From assembly GCF_012911875.1 (NCBI RefSeq), contig NZ_JAAXKZ010000003.1:1-64000 (forward strand): a DNA stretch of 64,000 bases. Direction: 5' to 3'. Positions 43,816-52,259 of this stretch are shown piece after piece. Position 1 is the first letter of the stretch. Every line of letters starts with the position of its first letter. The translations under genes and the position numbers were made by a program. The notes under the pieces were generated by a model. That model was not told the DNA's origin, did no database searches, and saw only the letters and a list, made by a program, of their open reading frames with translations. The stretch is from Pseudonocardia bannensis (GTDB taxonomy: Bacteria > Actinomycetota > Actinomycetes > Mycobacteriales > Pseudonocardiaceae).

Positions 43816-44238
43816 TCAGTGGGTGGCCCAGGGGCCGACCCCGCGTACCCGGTCCACGGTGACCCGCACCACGTATCCCCCGGGCGCGTCGGGTGGCACC
43901 GGGAACTTCGCGTCGGGCCCGCCGTAGACCTTCGCCAGCCGCCGGAGCACGTCGGCGGCTCCGCCCTCCGTGACCGTGGCGCGGCCGTACAGGACCAGGT
44001 TGACCTGCATCCCGATGTCGTTGCGCGCCTCACCGTCGAGTGACAGTGCGATGCGCGGGTCGCGGCGCAGGTTCTCGGTCCGCCGGTCGTGCCCCAGGTG
44101 CGCCATGATCACGTCGTCGCCGTCCAGGCCGATCCACGTGGCACCGACCTGTGGGCTGCCGTCGGCGTTCAGGGTCGTGCAGTGCGCGAGCCTGCCCGAG
44201 TCGATGAGCTCTCGTGCAGTCTCCGGCAGGAGTCCCAT
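43816..44238 (-). CDS. PPOX-class F420/FMN-binding protein
   Basis: 140 residues from ATG 44238, which follows TACCGT by six bases (leaderless type); a longer frame to 44322 is less likely. Split-barrel signature HCTTLNADGSPQVGATWIGL, RRTENLRRDPRIALSLDG, LVLYGRATVTEGGAADVLRR. Small flavin or F420-dependent reductase family. Lies between the two dikinase modules, convergent with A and divergent from the quinone reductase-like gene. Confidence 0.8.
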   Translation of the reverse strand: MGLLPETARELIDSGRLAHCTTLNADGSPQVGATWIGLDGDDVIMAHLGHDRRTENLRRDPRIALSLDGEARNDIGMQVNLVLYGRATVTEGGAADVLRRLAKVYGGPDAKFPVPPDAPGGYVVRVTVDRVRGVGPWATH

Positions 44239-44327
44239 CGGGACACGGTACGGCGGTCGCGAACTCGTTCCATCGGCCTTCCAGGGCGTCCCGGCCCACT
44301 GGCGGCCGTTCCTGGTAGACACGTCCC

Positions 44328-45266
44328 ATGCGCGCGATCGTCCAGAATTCCGTCGGCGGGCCCGAGGTGCTGGAGCTCGGCGAGCGCCCGCTGCCGGAGC
44401 CGCTGCCCACCGAGGTCCGGGTGCGGGTCACCGCCGCGGGGGTGAACCCCGTGGACTGGAAGACCCGTTCCGGGGCCGGGATGGCCAAGGTGCTCGGCGG
44501 TCCACCGTTCACGGTCGGCTGGGACGTCGCCGGTGTCGTCGACGCGGTCGGGCCCGGGGTCACCCGCTTCGACGTCGGCGACCAGGTGTTCGGCATGCCG
44601 TGGTTCCCGCGGGAGGCGGCCGCCTACGCCGAGTACGTCACCGCGCCGTCGCGGCACTTCGCGCTCCGCCCGCCCGGCCTCGGTGACGTCGAGGCCGGCG
44701 CTCTGCCGCTGGCCGGACTGACGGCGTGGCAGTGCCTGGTCGACATCGCCGACGTGCAGCCGGGGCAGCGGGTGCTCATCCATGCGGCCGCGGGCGGGGT
44801 CGGGCACCTCGCCGTGCAGATCGCCAAGGCCCGGGGCGCGCACGTGATCGGAACGGCGTCGGCCGCCAAGCACGACCTGCTGGCCGGTCTCGGGGTCGAC
44901 GAGGCCGTGGACTACCGCTCCACACCGTTCGAGAAGGCCGTCGGTCCGGTCGACGTCGTCTACGACCTGATCGGCGGTGACACCGCGCTGCGCTCGCTGG
45001 ACCTGCTGCACCCGGACGGGCTGATGATCTGCCTGCCCTCGGCGGCGGCCGCCGACGCGATGGCGGCGGCGCGGGACCGGGGGCTGCACGCCACCGGGAT
45101 GCTCGTGGAGCCGGACGGAGACGGGCTGGAGGACCTCGCCCGGCTGGTCACCGAGGGCCGGCTGAAGGTCCTGGTGGCCGAGACGTTCCCGCTGGAACGG
45201 GCCGCCGACGCGCACCGGGCCGGTGAGCAGGGGCGCACCAGCGGGAAGCTGGTCCTGACCGTCTGA
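44328..45266 (+). CDS. NADPH:quinone reductase-like MDR protein
   Basis: 312 residues. GroES-like half (VRVTAAGVNPVDWKTRSGAG, FTVGWDVAGVVDAVGPGVTR) and NADPH motif LIHAAAGGVGHLAVQIAKAR. No zinc ligands. Reduces quinones or enones; next to aromatic genes it could deal with quinones from catechol oxidation (inference). TAGACA lies six bases before the ATG, again suggesting a leaderless transcript. Confidence 0.88.
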   Translation: MRAIVQNSVGGPEVLELGERPLPEPLPTEVRVRVTAAGVNPVDWKTRSGAGMAKVLGGPPFTVGWDVAGVVDAVGPGVTRFDVGDQVFGMPWFPREAAAYAEYVTAPSRHFALRPPGLGDVEAGALPLAGLTAWQCLVDIADVQPGQRVLIHAAAGGVGHLAVQIAKARGAHVIGTASAAKHDLLAGLGVDEAVDYRSTPFEKAVGPVDVVYDLIGGDTALRSLDLLHPDGLMICLPSAAAADAMAAARDRGLHATGMLVEPDGDGLEDLARLVTEGRLKVLVAETFPLERAADAHRAGEQGRTSGKLVLTV

Positions 45267-45274
45267 ACGCGAGT

Positions 45275-45291
45275 TTCCCGCATACCGGGAA
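45275..45291. promoter_or_regulatory. Palindromic operator TTCCCG-N5-CGGGAA upstream of dikinase B
   Basis: TTCCCGCATACCGGGAA, perfect 6-bp arms with a 5-bp centre, ending 5 bp before the -35 box. The same arms recur over the start codon of the IclR-A gene at 49199-49215, pointing to IclR-A as the binding protein. Confidence 0.6.
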
Positions 45292-45296
45292 CATCG

Positions 45297-45332
45297 TTGT
45301 GGCGTCCACCACGCGTCCCTAGCGTCGCCGCG
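45297..45332 (+). promoter_or_regulatory. Leaderless promoter of dikinase B
   Basis: TTGTGG (45297-45302), 17-bp spacer, TAGCGT (45320-45325), six bases, GTG start at 45332. Same geometry as the promoter at 30445. Confidence 0.6.
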
Positions 45333-46402
45333 TGACCTACGCGGTGTGGTTCGACGACTACCGGCCCGCATTCGCGGGCCGGGTCGGGGGCAAGTGCGCG
45401 AGCCTGGGCGAGATGACCGGGGCCGGGCTGCCGGTCCCGCCCGGGTTCGCGATCACGACCGACGCCCACCGGGCGGCGTGCGCCGGCATGGAGCCGCGGC
45501 TGCGCGCCCTGTTGGCCGGTTGCGACCCGCAGGACACGGCCGGGCTGGCCGCCGCGAGTGCGCAGGCGCGGGCGCTGGTGGAGGAGTGCGGAGTGCCCGC
45601 CGACGTCCGCGCGCAGGTGCTGGCGGCCTACGCGGAGCTGGGGCGGCGGTGCGGGACGCCCGACGTGCCCGTGGCCGTGCGCTCGTCGGCGACCTGCGAG
45701 GACTCCCCGGAGGCCAGCTTCGCCGGTGAGCACGACACGTACCTGTGGGTCTGTGGCGCCGACGACGTGCTGACGGCGGTCTCGCGGTGCTGGTCGAGCC
45801 TGTTCACCGAGCGGGCGATCGCCTACCGGCAACGGATGGGGCTGGCCGAGGACGGCGCGGCGATGAGCGTCGCTGTCCAGAAGATGGTGCGGCCCACCGC
45901 GGCGGGTGTGGCCTTCACGCTCAACCCGCACGACGGCGACCGCAGCCAGATCGCGATCGACGCGTCCTGGGGCTTCGGCGAGGCGGTCGTCGCCGGTGAG
46001 GTCACGCCGGACAACTACCTGGTCGACAAGGTGCTCTTCGAGATCACTCGCCGCACCGTCTCGGACAAGACGACGGAGTATCGGCTCGCCGCGAACGGGC
46101 GGGGCGTCGAGCGGTGCCCGGTGCCCGACGAGCGGCGTACCGTGCCCTGCCTCGACGACGAGGAGATCACGGCCGTCGCCCGGCTGGCCCGGCGTGCGGA
46201 GAAGCACTACGGCCACCCGCAGGACGTCGAGTGGGCGGTCGACGCCGACCTGCCCGCGGGCGAGCGGGTGCTGATGCTGCAGAGCCGGCCCGAGACGGTC
46301 TGGAGCAAGCGCAGGCCCGCGTCCATCAGCGCCGGTGCCGCGTCCGGTTACGCGAGCATCGTGTCCACACTGGTCTCCCCGCTGCACGGCAGACGAACCT
46401 GA
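45332..46402 (+). CDS. PEP/pyruvate-binding (ATP-grasp) dikinase component, module B
   Basis: 356 residues. Same domain as the 42670 gene: GGKCASLGEMTGAGLPVPPG, VAVRSSATCEDSPEASFAGE, RPTAAGVAFTLNPHDGDRSQ, ASWGFGEAVVAGEVTPDNYL, VEWAVDADLP, LQSRPETVW. Gene order is reversed relative to module A (here the ATP-grasp gene is first), so the modules are not a recent tandem copy. The GTG start is leaderless and preceded by the TTCCCG palindrome. The C-terminal 25 residues are Ser/Ala-rich. Confidence 0.85.
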   Translation: MTYAVWFDDYRPAFAGRVGGKCASLGEMTGAGLPVPPGFAITTDAHRAACAGMEPRLRALLAGCDPQDTAGLAAASAQARALVEECGVPADVRAQVLAAYAELGRRCGTPDVPVAVRSSATCEDSPEASFAGEHDTYLWVCGADDVLTAVSRCWSSLFTERAIAYRQRMGLAEDGAAMSVAVQKMVRPTAAGVAFTLNPHDGDRSQIAIDASWGFGEAVVAGEVTPDNYLVDKVLFEITRRTVSDKTTEYRLAANGRGVERCPVPDERRTVPCLDDEEITAVARLARRAEKHYGHPQDVEWAVDADLPAGERVLMLQSRPETVWSKRRPASISAGAASGYASIVSTLVSPLHGRRT

Positions 46403-46428
46403 GCGGGCTGTCCCACGAGGAGGTGGGT

Positions 46429-48249
46429 ATGAGCGAGGCACGCTTTCCCGGCCCGTTCGAGATCGAGACGCCCCCGGGCGCCGAGGGCTGGCAGGAGCTC
46501 TACGGCTACTCCGCGGTCTTCTCCGAGGATCGGCGCGAGTACGAGGACTCCATGTTCTGGTTCCACGACGGCGTGCACTGGCCCACCGTGCTCACCCCGT
46601 GGGACGCCACGTTCTTCGAGTACGCGATCGCGACGCTGTCGCAGTACAACACCCGGCACTACCTGATCCCGCCCGCGCTGGGCATCGACGCCCGGATCGT
46701 CAACGGCTACGGCTACCTCTCACCCGTCGGCGTCACCGACCCCGCCGAGATCGAGGCGCGCGTCCCGCACTTCCTGGAGCGCGCCGGGCACTACTTCTCC
46801 AACTGGGACGACCTCTACGACAAGTGGCTGGTCAAGATGCGCGCCCTGGTCGGGGAGATGGAGTCGATCCGCTTCGAGGCGCTGCCGGAGAAGGAGGAAC
46901 TGGAGGTCATCACGGAGGGTCACGGCACCGGTGCCGGGCTGACCCTGATGACCTCGTACCACAAGGTCGTCGACCTCGGGTTCAAGCTCTGGCAGTACCA
47001 CTTCGAGTTCCTCAACCTCGGCTACGCCGCGTACCTCGACTTCTTCGGCTTCTGCAAGCAGGCGTTCCCCTCCATCCCGGACCTGGCCATCGCGAAGATG
47101 GTCGCCGGCGTCGAGGTCGACCTGTTCCGGCCCGACGACGAGCTGAAGAAGCTGGCCCGCCTCGCCGTCGAGCTCGGTCTCGACGACGCGTTCGCCGATG
47201 CCGATCGTCCGGACGTGCTGGAGGAGCGGCTGCGCGGCTCGGACGAGGGCCGGCGGTGGCTGGCGGCCTGGGGCGAGGCGGCCGAGCCGTGGTTCAACTT
47301 CTCCACCGGATCCGGCTTCTACCACTCCGACCGCATCTGGATCGAGCACCGCGACATCCCGTTCGGCTTCATCCGCGACTACGCCGCGAAGCTGCGCGAG
47401 GGTGCCGACCTGGCCCGCCCGCTCGAGGAGATCCGCGCCGAGCGCGACCGGATCGTCTCGGAGTACTCCGAGCTGCTGGCCAGCGACGAGGACCGGGCGG
47501 CGTTCGCGGAGAAGATCGGTCTGGCCCGGGTGGTGTTCCCCTACGTGGAGAACCACAACTTCTACGTCGAACACTGGGCGCACTCGATCCTGTGGCGCAA
47601 GATGCGCCAGCTCGGGCGCGTGCTGGTGAAGGAGGGCTTCTGCGAGGCGGAGGACGACGTCTTCTACTTCAAACGCAACGAGATCCCGGACGCGCTGTGG
47701 GACATGTACCAGGCCTGGGCGGTGGGGGTGACGCCGCGCGGCCCGGCGTACTGGCCGAAGGAGATCGAGCGGCGTAGGGGGATCGTCGCGGCGCTCGAGC
47801 AGTGGTCGCCGCCGCCCGCGCTGGGTACACCGCCGGAGACGATCACCGAGCCGTTCACGATCATGCTCTGGGGCATCACGACCGAGAGCGTGGCCGGCTG
47901 GCTGTCGGCGGGGGAGACCGGCGACACCGGCGAGCTGACGGGCATGGCGGCCTCCCCCGGGGTGGTGGAGGGCCCGGCCCGGGTGATCTTCAGCCCGGCG
48001 CAGATCAACGAGGTGCAGGACGGAGAGGTCCTGGTCGCGCCGCTGACCGCGCCGAGCTGGGCGCCGATCTTCGGCAAGATCGGCGCGACGGTCACCGACG
48101 TGGGCGGGATGATGAGCCACGCGGCGATCGTGTGCCGCGAGTACGGGCTGCCCGCCGTCACGGGCACCGCGTTCGGCACGAAGCGGATCAAGACGGGACA
48201 GCGCATCCGGGTGGACGGCAACACCGGAACCGTCACCGTGCTGGACTGA
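46429..48249 (+). CDS. PEP-synthase-like phospho-histidine component, module B
   Basis: 606 residues from ATG 46429 (GAGGAGG upstream), 26 bp after its partner. C-terminal mobile domain with VGGMMSHAAIVCREYGLPAV, phospho-carrier His564. The N-terminal acceptor region is related in plan to module A but divergent (FSEDRREYEDSMFWFHDGVH, FFEYAIATLSQYNTRHYLIP, YFSNWDDLYDKWLVKMRALV), so a different acceptor is likely. Predicted with the 45332 product to phosphorylate a phenolic or other hydroxyl at the cost of ATP to AMP. Followed by a 44-bp inverted repeat. Confidence 0.82.
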   Translation: MSEARFPGPFEIETPPGAEGWQELYGYSAVFSEDRREYEDSMFWFHDGVHWPTVLTPWDATFFEYAIATLSQYNTRHYLIPPALGIDARIVNGYGYLSPVGVTDPAEIEARVPHFLERAGHYFSNWDDLYDKWLVKMRALVGEMESIRFEALPEKEELEVITEGHGTGAGLTLMTSYHKVVDLGFKLWQYHFEFLNLGYAAYLDFFGFCKQAFPSIPDLAIAKMVAGVEVDLFRPDDELKKLARLAVELGLDDAFADADRPDVLEERLRGSDEGRRWLAAWGEAAEPWFNFSTGSGFYHSDRIWIEHRDIPFGFIRDYAAKLREGADLARPLEEIRAERDRIVSEYSELLASDEDRAAFAEKIGLARVVFPYVENHNFYVEHWAHSILWRKMRQLGRVLVKEGFCEAEDDVFYFKRNEIPDALWDMYQAWAVGVTPRGPAYWPKEIERRRGIVAALEQWSPPPALGTPPETITEPFTIMLWGITTESVAGWLSAGETGDTGELTGMAASPGVVEGPARVIFSPAQINEVQDGEVLVAPLTAPSWAPIFGKIGATVTDVGGMMSHAAIVCREYGLPAVTGTAFGTKRIKTGQRIRVDGNTGTVTVLD

Positions 48250-48329
48250 CCGCCCGACCGCCTGACCGGCCGGATCACGGGTGACGCCGTGTTCGCCGGC
48301 CGGATCGGCGGTGCCCGCCATGATCGCTA

Positions 48330-48373
48330 GTTCAGGGCCATGAGCCGCACATGTGCCGCTCATGTCCCTGAAC
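48330..48373. repeat. 44-bp near-perfect inverted repeat
   Basis: GTTCAGGG, one mismatch, CATGAGC on the left; GCTCATG, one mismatch, CCCTGAAC on the right, with the self-palindrome GCACATGTGC in the centre. It lies between convergent dikinase B and IclR-A genes, so a bidirectional terminator or a REP-like element is possible. Much lower in GC than the other terminators here. Confidence 0.7.
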
Positions 48374-48413
48374 CGATGAACACCCCGGTGGTGCCGTGGT
48401 GCCGTGGTGACGG

Positions 48414-49208
48414 TCATGTCCGGGCCCGGGCGGCGTGGCCGAGCCGCCGCGAGATCACCGTCGCCGCGTCGATCACCAGCGTGGTGTGCCGGCGGCGGGC
48501 GCCCTCGTCCTTGCGGCCGGTGGGCCAGGCGATGCTCAGGGCGGCGATGACCGTGCCGGTCGCGTCCCGGATGGGCGCGCCGACCGAGGTCAGGCCGCGA
48601 CGGCTCTCCTCGTCGTTGCCCGCCCATCCGCGGGCCGCGACCTCGCGAAGCTGGGCGATCAGGACCTCGGGGTCGATCAGGGTCTGGCTGGTCAGCCGGA
48701 CCAGTTCGCGCTGCTCGATCCGCGACCGCAGCTCGCTCTCCGGCAGGGCAGCGAGCAGCACCTTGCCGGTGGAGGTGCTGTGCGCGGGCAGCCGGGTGCC
48801 GACACGGGTGAAGATGCGCACGGTCTCCAGGCCCTCGAGGCGCTCGACGAAGACCACCTCGAGCCCGTCGAGGACGGCGATGTGGACGGTCTCGCGGGTG
48901 CTGTGCCGCAGCGAGGCCATCACCGGCAGCGCCGCCTCGTGCAGGTCCAGGTGCGGGGAGACGGCGGCGCCGAGCTCGTAGACCGCGAGGCCCAGCCGGT
49001 ATCGGCCCCCGGTGGCCCCGCGGTCGAGCAACCGTTCGTCGGCGAGGGTGGCGAGCAGCCGGTGGACCGTGGACGTGCCCAGGCCCAGCCGCCGTGCCAG
49101 CTCGCTCACCCCCAGCTCCCGGTCGGTGTGCGAGAACTCCTTCAACAACCGCGCGGCGTTGCGCACCGAGGTCAACCGCTCACGGCGCCGGTCCGGGCTT
49201 CCCGTCAT
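48414..49208 (-). CDS. IclR-family transcriptional regulator (IclR-A)
   Basis: 264 residues. Winged helix (VRNAARLLKEFSHTDRELGV, GLGTSTVHRLLATLADERLL) and effector domain (ETVHIAVLDGLEVVFVERLE, HSTSTGKVLLAALPESELRS, GLTSVGAPIRDATGTVIAAL). Its own start codon is covered by TTCCCG-N5-CGGGAA, and Rieske-B starts 74 bp away in the opposite direction. The same site lies before dikinase B. Simplest reading: it controls itself, Rieske-B and dikinase B. Confidence 0.92.
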   Translation of the reverse strand: MTGSPDRRRERLTSVRNAARLLKEFSHTDRELGVSELARRLGLGTSTVHRLLATLADERLLDRGATGGRYRLGLAVYELGAAVSPHLDLHEAALPVMASLRHSTRETVHIAVLDGLEVVFVERLEGLETVRIFTRVGTRLPAHSTSTGKVLLAALPESELRSRIEQRELVRLTSQTLIDPEVLIAQLREVAARGWAGNDEESRRGLTSVGAPIRDATGTVIAALSIAWPTGRKDEGARRRHTTLVIDAATVISRRLGHAARART

Positions 49209-49215
49209 GCGGGAA
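49199..49215. promoter_or_regulatory. Palindromic operator overlapping the IclR-A start codon
   Basis: TTCCCGTCATGCGGGAA: same 6-bp arms and 5-bp spacer as at 45275. The IclR-A start codon lies in the centre. A half-matching copy follows (TTCCCG at 49226-49231). Confidence 0.65.
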
Positions 49216-49282
49216 GCATCTCTTGTTCCCGGTGACCGGCGCTACATACCGTCAGAGGGCCGCCGAGTGAGGAGACCACCAC

Positions 49283-50548
49283 ATGCTGACTGCCGAGCAG
49301 AACGACGAGCTCACCCAGGTCGAGGCCGGAACGCCGATGGGCGAGGTGCTGCGTCGCTACTGGTACCCGGTCGCGTTCACCCGCGAGCTGAACGAGTTCC
49401 CGGTCAAGCGCGTCGAGTTGCTCGGCGAGTTCTTCGCGCTGTGGCGCAGCCCGAGTGGTCGCCTCGGGATCGTCCCCGAGGCCTGCCCGCACCGGAAGGC
49501 GTCGCTGGCCTACGGCGTCGTCGAGGCCGACGGCATCCGCTGCCCGTACCACGGATGGGTCTTCGACGCCGACGGCGAGTGCACCGAGCAGCCGGCCGAG
49601 CGGGAGAACACCGCGTTCCAGAACCGGGTCAAGGCCCAGGCCGGCAAGGTCGAGGAGATGGGCGGTTTGATCTGGGCCTACATCGGCCCGATGCCCGCAC
49701 CGGAGCTGCCGCGCTTCGACACCTACGTGATGGAGGGTTTCCGCGACATCGGCTGGGCGGACCTGCCCTGCAACTACGTGCAGATCATGGAGAACGCGGT
49801 CGACCCGCACCACGTCGAGTTCCTGCACGGCCGCTACTTCGAGTTCGTCGGCCGGCACGAGGGCTTCACCGCGCCCGCGTCGTTCGGCAAGGAGCACGTC
49901 AAGATCGGCTTCACCCCGTTCGAGTGGGGGATCATCAAGCGCCGGGTCCTCAAGGGGGCCTCGGAGGAGAACGACGACTGGAAGGTCGGCCACCCGCTCG
50001 TCTTCCCGTACAACATGCGCGTCGGCGGCGGCGGCATCCACCAGATGCAGATCCGGGTGCCGATCAATCGGACCACGACCCGGTTCATTCTCTACACCGT
50101 GCACTCGCCCGACGGCTACGAGCACGTCGAGCAGCCGGTGATCCCGGACTACGAGATCCCCGTGTACGACAAGGACGGCCGGCACGTCACCAACTACGTC
50201 GAGGGTCAGGACATCATGGCCTGGGTGACGCAGGGTGCGATCACCGACCGGACCACCGAGCACCTGGGCCGCTCCGACATCGGCATCGCGATGCTGCGGA
50301 AGATGTTCCGCGAGCAGATGGACGTCGTCGCCGACGGCGGCGACCCGCTCGGCACGATCCGCGAGCCGCACGAGCGCATCGACCTGCCGTGCGAGAAGGA
50401 CAAGTTCCACGCGGGCGGCGCCCAGTTCGCGCTCGACTTCTGCGACATGGGCTCCACCCGGTTCTCGCCGATGCTGGACACCATCAAGAAGATCCACATC
50501 AGCGCGGCCGACAAGATCGCGGTCGAGAAGGCTGCGGCGGACTCGTGA
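49283..50548 (+). CDS. Rieske oxygenase, alpha subunit (Rieske-B)
   Basis: 421 residues. Rieske ligands Cys68-His70 and Cys87-His90 (ACPHRKASLAYG, IRCPYHGWVF); mononuclear iron site MENAVDPHHVEFLH with Asp174, His177, His182. Colinear with Rieske-A from the first residues (TPMGE-LRRYW) to the end, so the two are paralogues. Preceded by GAGGAG-type site and IclR-A operator. Followed, with a GTGA overlap, by the second Cys-rich mini-protein and then the thioredoxin/UGSC pair. No beta subunit. Confidence 0.94.
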   Translation: MLTAEQNDELTQVEAGTPMGEVLRRYWYPVAFTRELNEFPVKRVELLGEFFALWRSPSGRLGIVPEACPHRKASLAYGVVEADGIRCPYHGWVFDADGECTEQPAERENTAFQNRVKAQAGKVEEMGGLIWAYIGPMPAPELPRFDTYVMEGFRDIGWADLPCNYVQIMENAVDPHHVEFLHGRYFEFVGRHEGFTAPASFGKEHVKIGFTPFEWGIIKRRVLKGASEENDDWKVGHPLVFPYNMRVGGGGIHQMQIRVPINRTTTRFILYTVHSPDGYEHVEQPVIPDYEIPVYDKDGRHVTNYVEGQDIMAWVTQGAITDRTTEHLGRSDIGIAMLRKMFREQMDVVADGGDPLGTIREPHERIDLPCEKDKFHAGGAQFALDFCDMGSTRFSPMLDTIKKIHISAADKIAVEKAAADS

Positions 50549-50790
50549 TCGGCCGGACCGCGGGGCCCGCGATGGTGGACCGGCGCTTCGCCGCCGACGC
50601 CGAGGCGCACCGTCGCGATGCCCCGCGGTTCTGCCCGCGCTGCGGGGGCGGCCTGGGGGGCGCCGGGATCGTGACGGAGTTCTGGGAGGCCGACGACCGG
50701 CGGTTCTACTGCTGGTGCGGCGGCTGCGGCTGGGCCGGCGAGGTCACGCCGTCCGGTCCGGGTGTGGTCGGGCACGAGCCGGAGCACTGA
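50545..50790 (+). CDS. Cysteine-rich mini-protein B (zinc-ribbon/rubredoxin-like, 81 aa)
   Basis: GTG 50545 overlaps the Rieske-B stop (GTGA). Core: RFCPRCGGGLGG, EFWEADDRRFYCWCGGCGW, terminal GHEPEH. Shares with mini-protein A the CPxCG knuckle, the EFW motif, the C-W-C-x2-C cluster and the HEPEH end, but has a longer N-terminus and lacks the fifth cluster Cys. Could supply a zinc ribbon for complex assembly or an iron centre for electron delivery to the oxygenase. Confidence 0.75.
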   Translation: MIGRTAGPAMVDRRFAADAEAHRRDAPRFCPRCGGGLGGAGIVTEFWEADDRRFYCWCGGCGWAGEVTPSGPGVVGHEPEH

Positions 50791-50819
50791 GGACGCAGGT
50801 GTCCGCTAGCCTCCGCGGC

Positions 50820-52259
50820 GTGGACGCCGAGGTCGCACTCCCGTGGGACGGCCTCATCGCCGTCGTCAAGCGGGACTGCCCGACGTGCCGGCTCGTCGAA
50901 CCTGTGCTCGCGCAGCTCGGCCCGGGGCTCACCGTCTTCACCCAGGACGACCCGGCGTTCCCCGCCGGGATCGGCGACGTCCGCGACGACACGGCGCTCG
51001 ACGTGAGCCTCGCCCTCGACATCGAGACGGTGCCGACGCTGCTCCGGTTCGTCGACGGGGTCGAGGCGGGCCGCACCGAGGGCTGGCTGCGCGGTGCGTG
51101 GGAGGAGCTCGCGGGCGTCGACGGGCTCGGCCCCGAGCTGCCCGAGTACCGGCCGGGCTGCGGTTCGCGCATCCATGACCCGGAGCTGGCCGACGAGCTG
51201 CTCGTCCGGGCGCGGGGCGGCACGCTGTCCTCGCGGCGGCTGGAGATCGCGGTACTCGAGGACGAGGCCGAGGCCATGTTCGACCGCGGCTGGTCCGACG
51301 GGCTCCCGGTCGTCGCCCCGACCCCGGCCCGGGTGCTGCGGATGCTCGAGGGCACCACCCGCGCACCCGACGAGGTGGTGGCCGTGGTGCCGCCCAACCT
51401 GGTCGAGGCGACCGTCGAGAAGGTCGCGATCAACGCCGTGCTGGCCGGTTGCCGCCCGGAGTACCTGCCCGTCGTACTGGCCGCCGTCGAGGCGGCGTGC
51501 ACCGACGAGTTCAACGCGCACGGCCTGCTCGCGACGACCTGGGGCGCGGGTCCGGCGATCGTCGTGAACGGGCCGATCGCGCGTGAGATCGGGATGAACG
51601 CCGGCGGCAACGCGCTCGGCCAGGGCAACCGGGCCAACGCGACCATCGGTCGGGCCCTGCAACTGGTGATCCGCAACGTCGGCGGCGGGCGGCCCGGCGA
51701 GGTCGACCGCGCGACGACGGGCCACCCCGGGAAGATCGGCTTCTGCTTCGCCGAGGACGAGGCCGGCTCGCCGTGGGAGCCGCTGTCGGTGTCGCGGGGG
51801 GTCGCGCCCGGCACCTCCGCGGTGACGGTGTTCGCCGCCGAGGGCCCGCGCGGGCTCGCCGACCAGATCTCCCGGACTCCGGAGTCGCTCGCCCGGTCGC
51901 TCGCGGCGGGGCTGCGGTCGGTCGCGCACCCCAAGCTCCCGATGGCCTTCGACGCGACGCTCGTCGTCTGCCCGGAGCACGGCCGGGTGTTCGCCGAGGC
52001 CGGCTGGTCGCGCGACCGGCTCGCGTCCGAGCTCGCCGACCTGCTGGCCCTCGACCCGGCCGAGATCGAGCGCGGTGCCGGGGGCATCGAGGAGGGCCTG
52101 CCGGCCGGGGCGGCCACCGGCCCGGTGCCGAAGTTCCGGCCGGGCGGGCTCATGATCGTCTACGCGGGCGGTGGCGCCGGTATGTTCTCGACGGTGATCG
52201 GCGGCTGGGTCGGCGGGCCCGGCGGCAGCCAGCCGGTGACGAGGGAGATCCGACGATGA
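50820..52259 (+). CDS. Thioredoxin-fold fusion protein, partner of the UGSC selenoprotein
   Basis: 479 residues from GTG 50820 (TAGCCT seven bases upstream). Residues 1-90 are a thioredoxin-like domain with the redox motif CPTC in VVKRDCPTCRLVEPVLAQLG and the cis-Pro loop DIETVPTLLRF. Residues about 125-479 form a large domain I cannot assign to a described enzyme: DRGWSDGLPVVAPTPARVLR, LAGCRPEYLPVVLAAVEAAC, NAGGNALGQGNRANATIGRA, GHPGKIGFCFAEDEAGSPWE. Its stop overlaps the start of the UGSC gene (ATGA), implying coupled translation and a shared redox job. Confidence 0.75.
   Translation: MDAEVALPWDGLIAVVKRDCPTCRLVEPVLAQLGPGLTVFTQDDPAFPAGIGDVRDDTALDVSLALDIETVPTLLRFVDGVEAGRTEGWLRGAWEELAGVDGLGPELPEYRPGCGSRIHDPELADELLVRARGGTLSSRRLEIAVLEDEAEAMFDRGWSDGLPVVAPTPARVLRMLEGTTRAPDEVVAVVPPNLVEATVEKVAINAVLAGCRPEYLPVVLAAVEAACTDEFNAHGLLATTWGAGPAIVVNGPIAREIGMNAGGNALGQGNRANATIGRALQLVIRNVGGGRPGEVDRATTGHPGKIGFCFAEDEAGSPWEPLSVSRGVAPGTSAVTVFAAEGPRGLADQISRTPESLARSLAAGLRSVAHPKLPMAFDATLVVCPEHGRVFAEAGWSRDRLASELADLLALDPAEIERGAGGIEEGLPAGAATGPVPKFRPGGLMIVYAGGGAGMFSTVIGGWVGGPGGSQPVTREIRR

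Noticed and set aside
40833-48249. Dikinase pairs as ordinary PEP synthase or PPDK
   Set aside because: The C-terminal PEP/pyruvate barrel is missing, ATP-grasp and His domains are on separate proteins, and large Trp/Tyr-rich acceptor regions replace the barrel. Rifampin phosphotransferase is a single chain, so it is also not a match.
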